64,000 nucleotides of DNA from Lineus longissimus (taxonomy: Eukaryota > Nemertea > Pilidiophora > Heteronemertea > Lineidae): NCBI RefSeq assembly GCF_910592395.1, contig NC_088310.1, positions 2,923,501-2,987,500 on the forward strand, given 5' to 3'. This document shows, piece after piece, positions 39,820 through 50,869 of the stretch. The notes beneath the pieces were generated by a model. The model did not search any database. It had not been told where the DNA came from and saw only the letters and a program-made list of their open reading frames with translations. The translations under genes were made by a program, and so were the position numbers. How positions within the stretch are numbered: position 1 is the stretch's first letter; the number at the start of each line of letters is the position of its first letter.

Positions 39820-41620
39820 AAAATTTATCTCCATCGAGTGGAGGGGAAAATACTAAAAATAAAAGTCAAGCGATGATGTGTACGGATGTTCCCGAAGTGT
39901 TTGGGGATCCGTATGCAGCAGACGATCGTGAAAAATAGGCGAACAATGTCACACCGTTCTACAGGAAAACACCGCTGACCAAGATGGATGACTGGCGGCC
40001 ATTTGCATAATTCACTGAAAACATACAAGGTTTGTCAATTCGTCGCAGATGATGAAAATGCAAAGGGCGCAGCGGAACGTGATCGTCGATTTTTCGAACT
40101 CACCTCAACTGGCAAACGGCAATTAATGAGTAACCCAGGTTTATGGCAACATTAATTATACCCACTTACGGGACGGATAACGACATGTTGTGCAATGACA
40201 TACCGGAAGTGCAGGCATGTACGCGCGTATGATATTGTCACGATCGACTGCTCGGGCGAACATGCCCGTTCTATCGGACCGGAGAAAACTCCGTCGGAGG
40301 GAAATTGACTCAAGTGTTCGAGGGCAGGTCATGCGATCTTGGAATTCGGATAGAGCGCTTTGGGACCATTTAGCCGGACTCATTACGATGTTTTGATTGT
40401 GAAATTATTCCATTTCACGAACACGAGATGGAAAATGCTTGCTTTTTGTCACCGAGTGCATATTGTCCGACCCGTAGATGCTGATGTAAACACAAAACCA
40501 TGGGGTCAATGGCCGACTGACATTGACAGCGGTGACGTCGTCCGCTGCAATGAACGTCTGCTGGAAGTTGTCCATCTCTCTGCTTGTGCATCGACAAAGG
40601 CTTTGGGCCTGTGGTCTAAACACAATCGGTGTCCCTCCCAAAAAGCTGTCCTAGCATGAATGCCTTCGGTGACGGATCTTTCGTTAGAGAACTACACGAG
40701 AGATAAAGACTCGAGTCTGCCAAATCCGGTCATTTACATCGTTTCTTCGGCAGTTGTAAAATGTCCTTGAGTTACGTTGCAGCCACTGTTACGTAGTAAC
40801 GTGGGTAATATCCGAACAAAACTTGGATATACCCCAGGGTTGTTACTTGATAATACAAAATCCATACTAGTGTTCACTTTGTGGTAGCAAATACTACAAA
40901 CGCACAGGTGAATGAGATAACTGTTGGTGAACATTTTTTCAATAATCTGAGTGGGAAAACATGTTTCTTTCTTCGATTTTCAATATATACCGTGACCCAA
41001 CCTCCTGGGTCATTTGGAAAGAAGTTTATGGCATTGATTATCCGCGAAACGATACTGAAAACACATCCTGTTACAGGGCCTTCGTATCACACTTGGTATT
41101 AGAAGCTTTTAGGGCAACGCAGAGCCATGGAAGTGGCAGAGAAAGATGCCAAGAATGCCTTGCGGCTACGGAGGCAATACCGCTGGAAGTTCAGTATGGC
41201 ATAGCGGCGTCACCGCTCTAGAACGGGTTCATCGGCCATGCCGGCTACTGGTAATGAAATCAAAGTCCCACGGACAGTATTTATGTCGCATCGCGACGGG
41301 ATCGCGCCCAAATTTCGTCCTAACGGTTCCCCGTTCCATATGTGCTAAAGTGCGAAACTATCATTCTCATATATTAACATGATGGATTCGCGCATCGAAC
41401 ATTGAATCTCGAATCTTGTCACGAGATAAAATCTTGTAGATTTTGGTAATTTCCTGCCCGGAAGAATTAGCAATCAAAATGGAGTCATGGTTTTCCTGCA
41501 AACGCTAGATTCGCAGGCTAATCCATATGGATAACTTTCCGGGTCCGGCACATTCGATCGATTGGAAGTGTCGTATTGTTTACATTGAGCACAGCAGACG
41601 ACCTTTGATGGATTCGTCGC
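39820..41620. other. no gene recognised
   Basis: Somewhat CpG-richer than the rest, with several open frames up to 99 codons on both strands around 40.36-40.66 kb. None resembles a known protein. An ETS core CCGGAAGTG lies near 40204. An ACCCGTAGAT near 40469 resembles the miR-100 seed but has no hairpin. Confidence 0.4.
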
Positions 41621-41627
41621 TAATTTC

Positions 41628-41695
41628 CAAGATGGCCGCCCGAGAACGGATGCCATGTATTTCGCAAATTGAATTAACTTCCGGTTTTGACGTCA
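41628..41695. promoter_or_regulatory. YY1 + ETS + CRE cluster, promoter-like
   Basis: Within 68 bases lie CAAGATGGCCGCC (41628-41640, YY1 type), AACTTCCGG (41676-41684, ETS/GABP type) and the perfect palindromic CRE TGACGTCA (41688-41695, CREB/ATF type). In animals these three motifs co-occur in promoters of broadly expressed genes, where YY1 often overlaps the start codon. Here the YY1 motif contains an ATG (41632) that opens a 34-codon plus-strand frame ending in TGA at 41733. That frame looks too short and overlaps the other two motifs, so I do not call it a gene. If this is a promoter, its direction is undetermined, although ETS and CRE lying to the right of YY1 would fit minus-strand or bidirectional use. 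Confidence 0.4.
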
Positions 41696-42081
41696 TAGAT
41701 TGTGATAGCGTTTATTTTGTCCGTTATGAGTGAAAAGCTAATTTGAAATGTATCGTCAACATCATTCAAATTGATGATTCAGTTTGCCAGAAGAGAACTT
41801 TTTGCGGAATGCCCGAAAAATCTATAAGTGTACTAACAAATTCGCACAGTCAAATTTTACAGCTGTTTGCCCAAAACTTCAACATGTAACTCGACAGAGA
41901 TCCGTTTTTTGGCGGCCGGTATCACCCCTTGATATCACCCCGTGGTCTGTCTGCTTAGAAGTTTCGGGGGAAGGGCCAATACCAATTGGACCTCTGGCAA
42001 AATACGATAAAGTTTGGGGTGGCATTGCCTGCTTCATCCCCACTGATGCGCCCCGCCCCCTTGCTACAGCACATGCAGCGG

Positions 42082-42107
42082 TACATGTACATGTGCATGT
42101 ACATGTA
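42082..42107. repeat. near-perfect 26-bp ACATGT palindrome
   Basis: Repeats of TACATG are arranged so that both strands read the same apart from the central TG/CA step. It could extrude a hairpin or derive from simple-sequence expansion. Confidence 0.7.
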
Positions 42108-42907
42108 ATGTTTCCGGGATCACATTTCGCATTGCCTTAACGACGGGAGGTCATCGGTGGTGGGCTACCACAAGAATTTCGGCGGGGTTTACCAAACAGG
42201 ATCAACATTTTTAAAGTCATAAATCTCACTAATCACACCCGGATTAATTCCATAAACTTGTCAACCCGGAGGATTTACTGCCCACGACACTTTTCGGCCG
42301 GTTAAAAACAAGGAACCTTAAAAACAACCACAATCAACGTATTTTCTTTTAAGGCGAGTCAGCAATGCAATCATGTACGCACATGCAGGCTCAGCAGATG
42401 GAATTATAATTATAACAAACAAATTACTAAATAAAACAAACTATCGTGATCAAAAATCCGTTTCTACTCCATTTACCATTCATTTAAGCATTCTGAATTA
42501 CATTAAAAAGGAGAAAAACGCAGACATATAGTATAACGACAAATTTTGATTTCTTGGATTCGTTATCAAAAAAATACGTACAGGCAATAGGCTCAGTGCC
42601 TTGGCGTAGGCAAGGGAGTCGGCGGAGGGACAATCCCCCACCCCCTTGTAAATATTCTTTCAATTTGACGGTGGAAAAGGACCCTCCCTTGGCAAAACTA
42701 TCTCCGCTCGAAGAATCCTTGCTTACATATGCCTATGGCTGAGCATTCTGAGTCTCATTGTTCTATACCTCCTATGATGTTTTGAATTGATGAGATGTTA
42801 AAACCTTCAATTGGTGGTCAGGGTGATGGCTCCTTACATCTATACTTTTATTCTGAAACAATAGAAGAACAAGACTCGTTCTTTGAAAGCAGCTTCAGAG
42901 CTATTTT

Positions 42908-42937
42908 CAGGAATACCTGTCGCAGGAATACCTGTCG
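42908..42937 (+). repeat. exact 15-bp tandem duplication
   Basis: CAGGAATACCTGTCG occurs twice back to back. Perfect identity suggests a recent slippage event. Confidence 0.85.
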
Positions 42938-44162
42938 GTGTCGCTAACCTGTGACCCAACAACCTGACCCTAGGAACATCATAATGAGCTGCTAATCACC
43001 CCCACAAGGGAGGACACCCCAGGGACCATGAGGGACTTAAAAAGGGATAAGAAACTTGTCATCACTGTTTATTCAAAATAATAGGAAAATTGTCAATAGA
43101 TAAAGGGACAAAAAGGAAAGTGGTCTTGGCGTTGATCTTACCAATTAGGTTGAAGTCGTCACGAACCTGGACAGCGTTCAGGAATTTCCAGGGTCGTTCA
43201 GTGCGTAATAGCGGGGCCCTTTTTTCGGGTTAGGGCCGTTCTTTCCGCGCGAGAAAACACGACAGGAGTTGTTAGCAAGAGACTACAGCATCTTTGACAA
43301 TAGAATGCTCGAATCAAGAGGGTCATCGAGTGTTTTGCAATCATTAGAAGAATACGACATTATCATACATTATATTTCACTGGTGATTTTTTTCAGGAAC
43401 CGTATCTGAATTCAGTGCATTCAGCTGCAGGCAAAGAAAGTGAGCACGGGTTTGAATGATAATCTTACGCCCGTCTTGCGCTTCATTGTCATTTTTTTTA
43501 AAATTTGCATCGTGTTCAGAAGAAGAACCAGTCAAGAAACCGTAATAGGTTTGAAAGGAAAGGGCCACTGAGTATTTCAAGCCACGAAGTGTAATACAGT
43601 TGTACTCAGTGTACAATGCCCTAAATCAACCACATTTTAGACGCGCCACTGCGAGACGAAATCAGTAAAATCCATGATCAAGATTTTACCTTTTAACGAA
43701 CATTATCACGATGAAAATGATCCAGGAATGCGTTTATTTTGACTGGACCTGTAGCTGTACTTAACTTCTTGGTTTGGCCCTCCTTCTGGGACCATCTTGG
43801 ACCCTTTTTAATAATAAATATAGATATAAGAGATTCATAGAGATCACCTTAGGAGTCTCTTCAAGGGGTTTTCCTACCCTGATGCGCTTATTTTTTAAAT
43901 CTCTTTGTCATCGGGGATAATCTCCCTCAACAGCTCCGAGCTTTACCTCTCGTAATCCAGTGCGATATGCCACAGGTCTTGGCCTGACGACAATGTGAAG
44001 CGTGCCCCCAGCTCGGTGAGAAATCAGAAGATTTTTGTTTTAAAAATCGGGTCTTTTTTGAAGAAACGAAAACAAACTTCGCCTTATATCGTCAATGAGA
44101 TTGAAACCAGACCAGCGGGAAAACGAAATAGAGAACGCCAAACGACAGGCTCTGGCGATGCA

Positions 44163-44180
44163 AACGCCCCCTGCCGGTAT
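44163..44180 (-). promoter_or_regulatory. CTCF-like motif
   Basis: The minus strand reads ATACCGGCAGGGGGCGTT. The CCGGCAGGGGGCG core is the best CTCF-type match in the window. It has the same orientation as those at 34452 and 35043, about 9-10 kb away. Confidence 0.35.
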
Positions 44181-44570
44181 CGTCTGCTCTAATCCCCCAA
44201 AAAGCAACATCGCAACAAACAAGACAAACTCAATGACCGAAATGTCCCCTCATTAGTGCAGTTATTGTACTTCGCGACCCTTTTTAAGCCCTTCTCTGTA
44301 ACATCATTATATCTAAAGCTAACCGCCATCGAAATCCCATCAAAAGATATTGTACTAACAATTGGCTTTAATTGGACAAAACATTTCAGAAATCATTTAA
44401 TTGGGCACGTCAAGTACTAAAATGTACTTGAAGAAACACGAGAGTAACCATGGTTCCATTTTGCTTTGTTCTAACCTCGTCTCCATAAGCACCAAACCCT
44501 CTATTGTACAGAGAGTGTACAGAGTATTTTATAAGTCGTTCAAGAAGGCGAGTTTGATCAAAACATTGCG

Positions 44571-44585
44571 TCACGTGTCACGTGA
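44571..44585. promoter_or_regulatory. tandem CACGTG E-boxes
   Basis: TCACGTGTCACGTGA contains two palindromic CACGTG E-boxes separated by a single T, and the whole 15-mer is symmetric about that base. CACGTG is bound by bHLH factors such as USF, MITF/TFE and CLOCK-type dimers. Close tandem E-boxes are often functional. No transcription start is apparent next to it. Confidence 0.4.
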
Positions 44586-44589
44586 TTAT

Positions 44590-45885
44590 GGCTAAACCCG
44601 TGAGAATTGGTTTTGTCGCCAAAAGAATGAGGCGGTGTTTTTTAAGGAGCGTAACAATATATATAAAGATTATTTATTAAATCCGCAAGATTTATAGTTA
44701 ATACTACCCTAACTTTTGAGTTTAGCAAACTTACTAATCTGATAATCTGGATTTGCCCCAGACAGGCAGAGAAAGGGCCAATGCGGATTTAATAGCAAGT
44801 TCCAAAAAGGGGCAGGGCGGGTTCAAGCAAGAACAAATTTTGTTTTTCAAGCGTTTAGAAGTACTTTATCGTACGACTTCACTGACCTCAAAAAATTTCA
44901 AGAGATTTTTCAATCATTTCAATCAAAGTATACAGTATCAAAGTGAAAAGAAGCACCTTTGAGTGGTACTGATCTCAGAGAAAAAACACTTCATGGTACA
45001 TTACGTCAGAACCAAAAAATATCAGTCTTTCGCAGTATATCATGTTTCAACTGATGAATATCCGTTCTCATACTTGAGAAATCTCCAAGTCTCTCTCTGC
45101 TTCACTCTCACTAAAGGGATATTGATGTTTCATAACATCAACCTATACAAGTTGGCTGCTCTCCTGGTATGCCTGGCAAATTTCGGATGTCATCGCCTTT
45201 TATCGGCGTGAATCATCAGTCCCCAAACCCTGATGTCACATCGCTTATCTTCCCCATACCCTCCTTTCCTATGAAGCTTTCTCTTATTCCTGAAAAAGGC
45301 ATGAGGCAGCGCAACAGGCCATTCCTTCATGACATTGACACCGTCATGTTGACGCGCAATCCGGATACGCGACTTCTGACGCCCTAAACCGAATAACAAA
45401 TTAATTTAACGTGATCATCTCTGAGCCGTACACAATCTGAACTGCTGAAGAATGCCATCACAATCCTCAACAATATACCGGAATCGAAAATCTCCTGTAA
45501 GCGTGCCGCAAATCTGATTTTTCAAATAAAAATGAATTTGCTCACGCCACGTGTCTGTAATCCCAAATAATGCCATTTTAGGGAAAATATTGGTGGAGAC
45601 GCTGAGAGACGGTCATAAGCATCTTGTAAGCCTCAGATCATCCGATATTATACCGATTAAGTTAAACTCTGCATCATCCAATTGCAATACAATTAAGTTA
45701 ACAATCACCATCAACCTCCTATTCTTTCCGCAAACCCTTTAAAACCTCAGACAGAATGCACCTCTCCTAATTTGGTACGGCCTGATTAGGATATATTTTG
45801 AGATTTTCATTCAAACGCCAATAGGTTAATTGGCTCTTGTTAGTTTATCTTCCATGATCCCCAATACTGTGGAGATCACGTTTTT
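44590..45885. other. no gene recognised
   Basis: Short frames only, the longest 82 codons, without motifs. Composition is AT-rich. Confidence 0.4.
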
Positions 45886-45890
45886 ATAAG

Positions 45891-46105
45891 GCGTTAAAGT
45901 GCTCATCTGGATTTATCGTTCAGACTTCGACAGAATATTAACTAAAATCGGCTCTATCATTATTCCTGTGGTTAGATTTCAGCTTATTTTTTAACCTTAT
46001 TTCATTTTATTAAACGAAAAAAGGTATCTTGACTTTGAAGACGTTAAATAGATCATCTGGACTTATCGTTTGGACTTCTACAGAATATTAACTAAAATCA
46101 GCTCA
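45891..46105 (+). repeat. diverged direct duplication, 150-bp period
   Basis: The segment 45891-45955 (GCGTTAAAGTGCTCATCTGG onwards) is repeated at 46041-46105 (ACGTTAAATAGATCATCTGG onwards). Both copies contain ATCTGGAYTTATCGTT, GGACTTC or AGACTTC, and the exact CAGAATATTAACTAAAATC. Roughly ten mismatches occur over 65 bases and no indels are needed. The sequence between the copies does not align clearly. Confidence 0.7.
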
Positions 46106-47866
46106 AATTCATCAGATGACGTCATTGGACTACGTGATTTGGTCAGAACATGAAAGGTCAGAACAGCATATGAAAACTCAAAGTAAATAAGACAAAACCA
46201 ATGTATCAAAGCAGTACAGTGTTTGTGGCAGCATTTTGCAGTGTTCTCCCTTCCCAGTGTTTGGTATCACTGCACAAATACAACAGTGTACATGTGTAGG
46301 TCTCGAATCCGTCCAAAGTTTAATTGAATCCATTTATTCAACAAATTAAAACATTTTCTTACAAATTTAAAAGGATTCCAGTAAAATCCGAATGACTTGA
46401 AATAATGTTGAACGAATGTAGATTTAGTAGCCGATTTAGTAGCATTCTCGATTACTAAACCCTAGAAGAAATCGGATTTGAGGTGATAATCGCCATGATT
46501 TTAAACATTTGTACATTGCATTAGAAGTGGCTTACACATTACACAGTCAAGTACAACTTCACGCGATTTTCAGTGTTGAAACTAATGATTTCTAGCAAAT
46601 AACTTAAGAAGATTTCGTCTTGAACAAACATCATAATGTAAACCTTTATAATGTTATCGTATGATTCGAATTGTGATTTACTGTGTGCTTGTGCATCGTT
46701 GTATATCATTTCTCATCCACGTACCTCAGGCTGAGGTATAGACATCCTGACAATATCAGGGCATTTCACTCGATGCATACATACTCCCTCAATGCGTACG
46801 GAGAAGTCGTGTTGTAGGCCAGTTTGCAAGATGATGAGATATAGAAGGTAATGGTATTTGTAATAGAACCATACGAGTATGCATATTCCGTCACCATATA
46901 CGACATTGACGGACACCTTTTCCGGCGATATTTTTGAGTGCTACCCCGGTCTTCCATCCCCTTCGAGTATTTTCAATAATATTTTTCCGTTTGATAAAGG
47001 AACCATTTTTCTTGTATAACGCGTATATTTCATTCTCCATCTTTTATTGTGTAATAATTAATTGTTATCATAGTGTGTACATTTTCATTGCTTGGTGACG
47101 CGGCTGTTAACAAATTTAGCGGCAAACAATCCCGGAGTGTGTGAGAAAGAAATAGAACTTTATCACCAATTATGACCCATTATAAAACACAAAAGAAAAT
47201 GTTTGCAAATAAGAGTTGTGGTTTTACCAATCGTCTTCCCATGTCAGAGCTCGCCTAATGGACTGTAAAAACCCAGTTCATAATCGAGCAACAGCGTGAC
47301 GATTTAACAACGGATTAAAAAACGCTTTCTTAAAAATATTGTTGGTATGGATTAAGGGTGAATAAGGGCACAATTAGAGTATCATGGTCCTTTCTAGAAA
47401 AAGTGTCTGACTCCTTCCTGAGTCGAGGCTTTAGAGATTTAGTATTGTTCTGTTGGGTTTAGCAGCAGGGTACCGTTACTAAGTCAGCGGGGACTGCAGC
47501 CGTTTACTTCACCAGTGTTGCCGGGGAGCGCCCTCAGGAGCGCCGCCGGTTAGGGCCTAGCCTGTAGCCCAGCTTAGGCACTCCAAGTCAATGTCAATTT
47601 GGATCGGATATCCTAAATAAATCAAACAAATTAATTGAATCAGTAGTAATAAGCCCGATTCATATTATTAGTTATTGTGTGAAATCTGCTTAGACGGGTC
47701 TGAGTGTGTTTGGATGATAGATTGGAAGTGACCAAGGGTAACAACGGGAGTTGGGATGTGTTGCTTCAACTTAGCCAGTGATAGACCAGTGGCATTTTCC
47801 ACATCGGCTCGTAACTGTGTAGTGCCTTGCAATGAATGGAACCTTGGCTATGGTACCACAAGAACA

Positions 47867-47894
47867 CATTTTGTGAGCGAGTGCTCACAAAATG
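47867..47894. repeat. 12-bp perfect hairpin
   Basis: CATTTTGTGAGC (47867-47878) and GCTCACAAAATG (47883-47894) are exact reverse complements with a four-base GAGT loop. It is too short for a microRNA precursor and lacks the T-run of a terminator. It would form a stable stem-loop in RNA from either strand. Confidence 0.85.
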
Positions 47895-49467
47895 CAGTAA
47901 ATGCCACAGCGAGAGATATCGCGATCGTGGGTATCATTTTGATACCCCCATAACCGACAAATACGCCTAGGGAAACGGATCCAGTTTCCTTTGATTCTCT
48001 TGAAGAAATGACGTACTTTCGAAAAAGATGTACTAAAACAGACGATATAGCTGCAATCTTGCTGAAAAGAAGCTTGTAACGTTCAACTTCCGGTTCGTGC
48101 ATGTACGACGGACAATACTTTTACCATTTTTGCTGCGATATTTCCTACGAAATTTACGAATAATATGCTTTTGCAGAGCTTAAAGCTTTGAGAGATAAAT
48201 GTTATTTGATTTATCAAAATCCATTCTTCTGTCGAATTTACCAAATCGTTTATTTTGTCAGCATGTCAGTGGATTTGATAGGAAATCCTTAGTTGACTTT
48301 GGATCAGTTAAGCAATACATTTAGACTGATATACGATTATAAACAGGTTGCAAATATGGTTACTGCTCAAATCTTGAGATAATCAAACATTTTGGAATTA
48401 CTCTATACTCTTGTTGGTAAATTATTGCAAGTGATTATTTGTATCATTTCACAGAAGGGTTTAAATCGCGGGTTTCCTAAAGTAGATTTGGAGCACACGT
48501 TTGTCAAGTGTGGTGTTGACGTCTTTGGGACTCCCAACATTCGTCCTGGGAAGGTTTCTCATGGGATTATGACGTGAAAGGACGGGATAACCTCGTCAAC
48601 TTCAACTCAGTGCGTAATTATAGGGTCTTAACGGTTTACTAGACTAAGTCCGATTGTTTGAAATCTTGGAGAAAACCGCCTAATCTCTCAACAACAAATA
48701 TTGAAGAAATGTCCCTTTTTGAATCCATTGTCAAACGGGTTTGTTTTGAAGGGTCGGTCAATGGAAAGGCATTAGCAATAAATGGAAGTTACAGAACGGG
48801 TGCCTCTAACCTTAAAGACTTATATTTTCAACATGTCCTGGGGTGGAAAATTAACAGTCATGATTACGGCAGTTCTAGTAGCCTAAACGTTTAGTTGTTA
48901 CGCTTCTACGCGCTTCAGATCCTCGAAACAGGTTCAACCGGTGCGCGGATTAACTGGGCAAAATATTGTCCCTTTTTGAGACCAATTTACCGTTATTGGT
49001 TCAAAGAATTAAAGACCAGTATTTCAGTCTTGTCGATAGCCGAGACAGACCTGATGCCAGGGCGATAAACCCACTGAATCTGACGTTGGTATCTTTGTGC
49101 TTCGATGAGTGGCAATTAGGCTGATTGTGTACAATGTTTACTGTTGTGAAAATCAAGTTGTCAGGGGTTTTGCTCAAATGAACAATATTGATATAACCGT
49201 CAGTTCATCGATGAACGATCCTTCTGATTCCCAGGGTCTGCACGGCCTCATACTTCGCCAGAGCGTGCCAATGAGAAGGGGGGGGGGATCATGAACTAAT
49301 ACTTCTTATATATGGTTGATGGTTTGCTTCTGGTTGCGAGCATAATGGTAACATGGCGAGACTAAGCGCCTGGTAATGAAATTTGCCCAAAATCGTTCCT
49401 GTGCATTGCCATTGGGCATGTTTGAGCGTGAGCTGCGGGTGTCAGGGGCTCAGATAGTCTTTTAGTC

Positions 49468-49482
49468 GGGGGGGGGGGGGGG
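49468..49482 (+). repeat. poly-G tract (15 G)
   Basis: An uninterrupted run of 15 G, with a second run of 10 G about 200 bases upstream (near 49269). Such tracts can form G-quadruplexes and are assembly-error prone. Confidence 0.9.
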
Positions 49483-50704
49483 CAAATCGCAAAGGGCAGA
49501 ATCTTGAGGGTCAAAATGCTGCGGAAAATGCCTCATCTCTCGTCATGATGATCCGTCGCTTCATCTCGTCTGCTACGCGAGGCATCTCCAACTCGCCACC
49601 AATCTGCAAGAATTCGCGCCCAATCTCCCCACGTCTTAATTAAAAACACTACACCTGTCGACGACAGTATTAGCCCAACAAAGGTGCAATAACCCGCCGT
49701 ACCAACACCTTACTAATCTTGCCAATCAAGCTCTTTGATTGTGCATCACAAATGTAGAGGATTACTTGCCTCGCCAGCGTTTTGTTGCCGCCAAGCAGAA
49801 AGTAGAAAGCCAGGGTTGCTCGCTGCCGAAGCCATGCGTTTTAGACCAACAAATGTTGCAATCATGTTTCTTTCCACTTACGTGAGAAAGAGAGGGAGCC
49901 AGTTAATATAGAGGTGGACATTGAAAAAATTGTAGCAGAAGGGTTCTGGTCAATGTAAACGCAAGTCTTCCCCCCAGATCCCCTGCAGTATAAAATTAAT
50001 ACAACAGGTGACAGCACAGACGTTTAGCCAACTCATCAAAGAAAGTGCATGCCCGAGAGATGTCATTTTTTATATTGGTAAATGCTGAAAGAACCACCCT
50101 CACTGATTTTTTAGAAGGGCAGTGGACATAAACCAAAAACTCTTGGCCTGATGATCCGCGTTCAATGTTACTGCGTCATCGCCGCACCATTTGTGGCATT
50201 AGCAGACGATCAAGTTGAAAAGTTGGCAAAGAAGCGTCAGCAATTAGGCGTCGAAAACAAAGAAGGGATGAAGCTAAGGGGTAGGGAAGGATTACAGCAG
50301 ACATCTCGTGTTGGTGACTTCAGAATGTCAATGCGGTACCAGCCGAGACTTCTGCGGAGCTCTTAATGACATCTCCCGTAAAAATTCTTGCCATTTTGAA
50401 ATCAAGATCCACTTAGGAAAAAGGATTTTTCATTTCGATATCAATTAATGGGTTTTTATGAGAATTCCTCATCTCTTGCGAGATTTGTATCATCCGGATA
50501 TCACCTGCTTAAATAAATGGCTCGTTCTTCTCTAAACTGCTTAGGACTTCCAAGGGTGTGGATTTGAAATGTCTCCAGAGAAGTTGGGGGATCATTCACT
50601 CCTTCGGCGTTTCGCTTAATTTACTGGGAATTATTACGAAGCGGAATTGACTGAGCTGATGGAAGTCTTAATGGTACCAAAGGATAATGTCTGTATTGAC
50701 AATT

Positions 50705-50720
50705 AATGATCATGATCATT
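50705..50720. repeat. perfect 16-bp palindrome
   Basis: AATGATCATGATCATT is self-complementary across all 16 bases. Its origin is unclear; it lies 45 bases before the inverted repeat at 50765. Confidence 0.8.
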
Positions 50721-50764
50721 CTATTCAAGTTATTATGACTTATCTGGTGGGGATACTGGGTGTA

Positions 50765-50837
50765 GTTAACTATTGTGGGGATTCAGCACTAGTTGACAGT
50801 GCCTTGCTGACTCTGTTCGAATCCCCCCACTGTTAAC
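50765..50837. mobile_element. 73-bp inverted repeat, MITE-like
   Basis: The left arm GTTAACTATTGTGGGGATTC (50765-50784) and the right arm GAATCCCCCCACTGTTAAC (50819-50837) pair except for a small internal difference. Both ends carry the palindrome GTTAAC. The loop of about 34 bases is unique. The structure suggests a very small inverted-repeat element or a remnant of one. No transposase or second copy is visible. The right arm includes GTTCGAATCC, which by chance resembles a polymerase III B box. Confidence 0.4.
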
Positions 50838-50869
50838 TCTCAGGTGCTTTACATGCCAACACAACGGTC

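Larger units (their letters stand above)
41740..44160. other. no gene recognised; probable old repeat fragment near 42.6 kb
   Basis: Around 42595-42650 the sequence has GGCGTAGGCAAGGGAG followed by C-rich runs, a style common in degraded animal retroelements, but no second copy is present in the window. A 118-codon plus-strand frame at 41784-42140 is partly made of a GTACAT repeat and is not convincing. Confidence 0.35.
46110..50760. other. no gene recognised; poly-G tracts
   Basis: AT-rich from 46.1 to 47.4 kb, with a GC-rich patch near 47.46-47.58 kb. An ETS-like AACTTCCGGTTCG lies at 48085-48097. Open frames are short; the 71-codon plus frame at 50151 starts with a hydrophobic stretch resembling a weak signal peptide, but its context is not gene-like. 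Confidence 0.35.

Noticed and set aside
40468-40479. ACCCGTAGAT, resembling the miR-100 seed region
   Set aside because: No pairing arm nearby and no let-7 or miR-125 relative close by, as would be expected in the conserved cluster.
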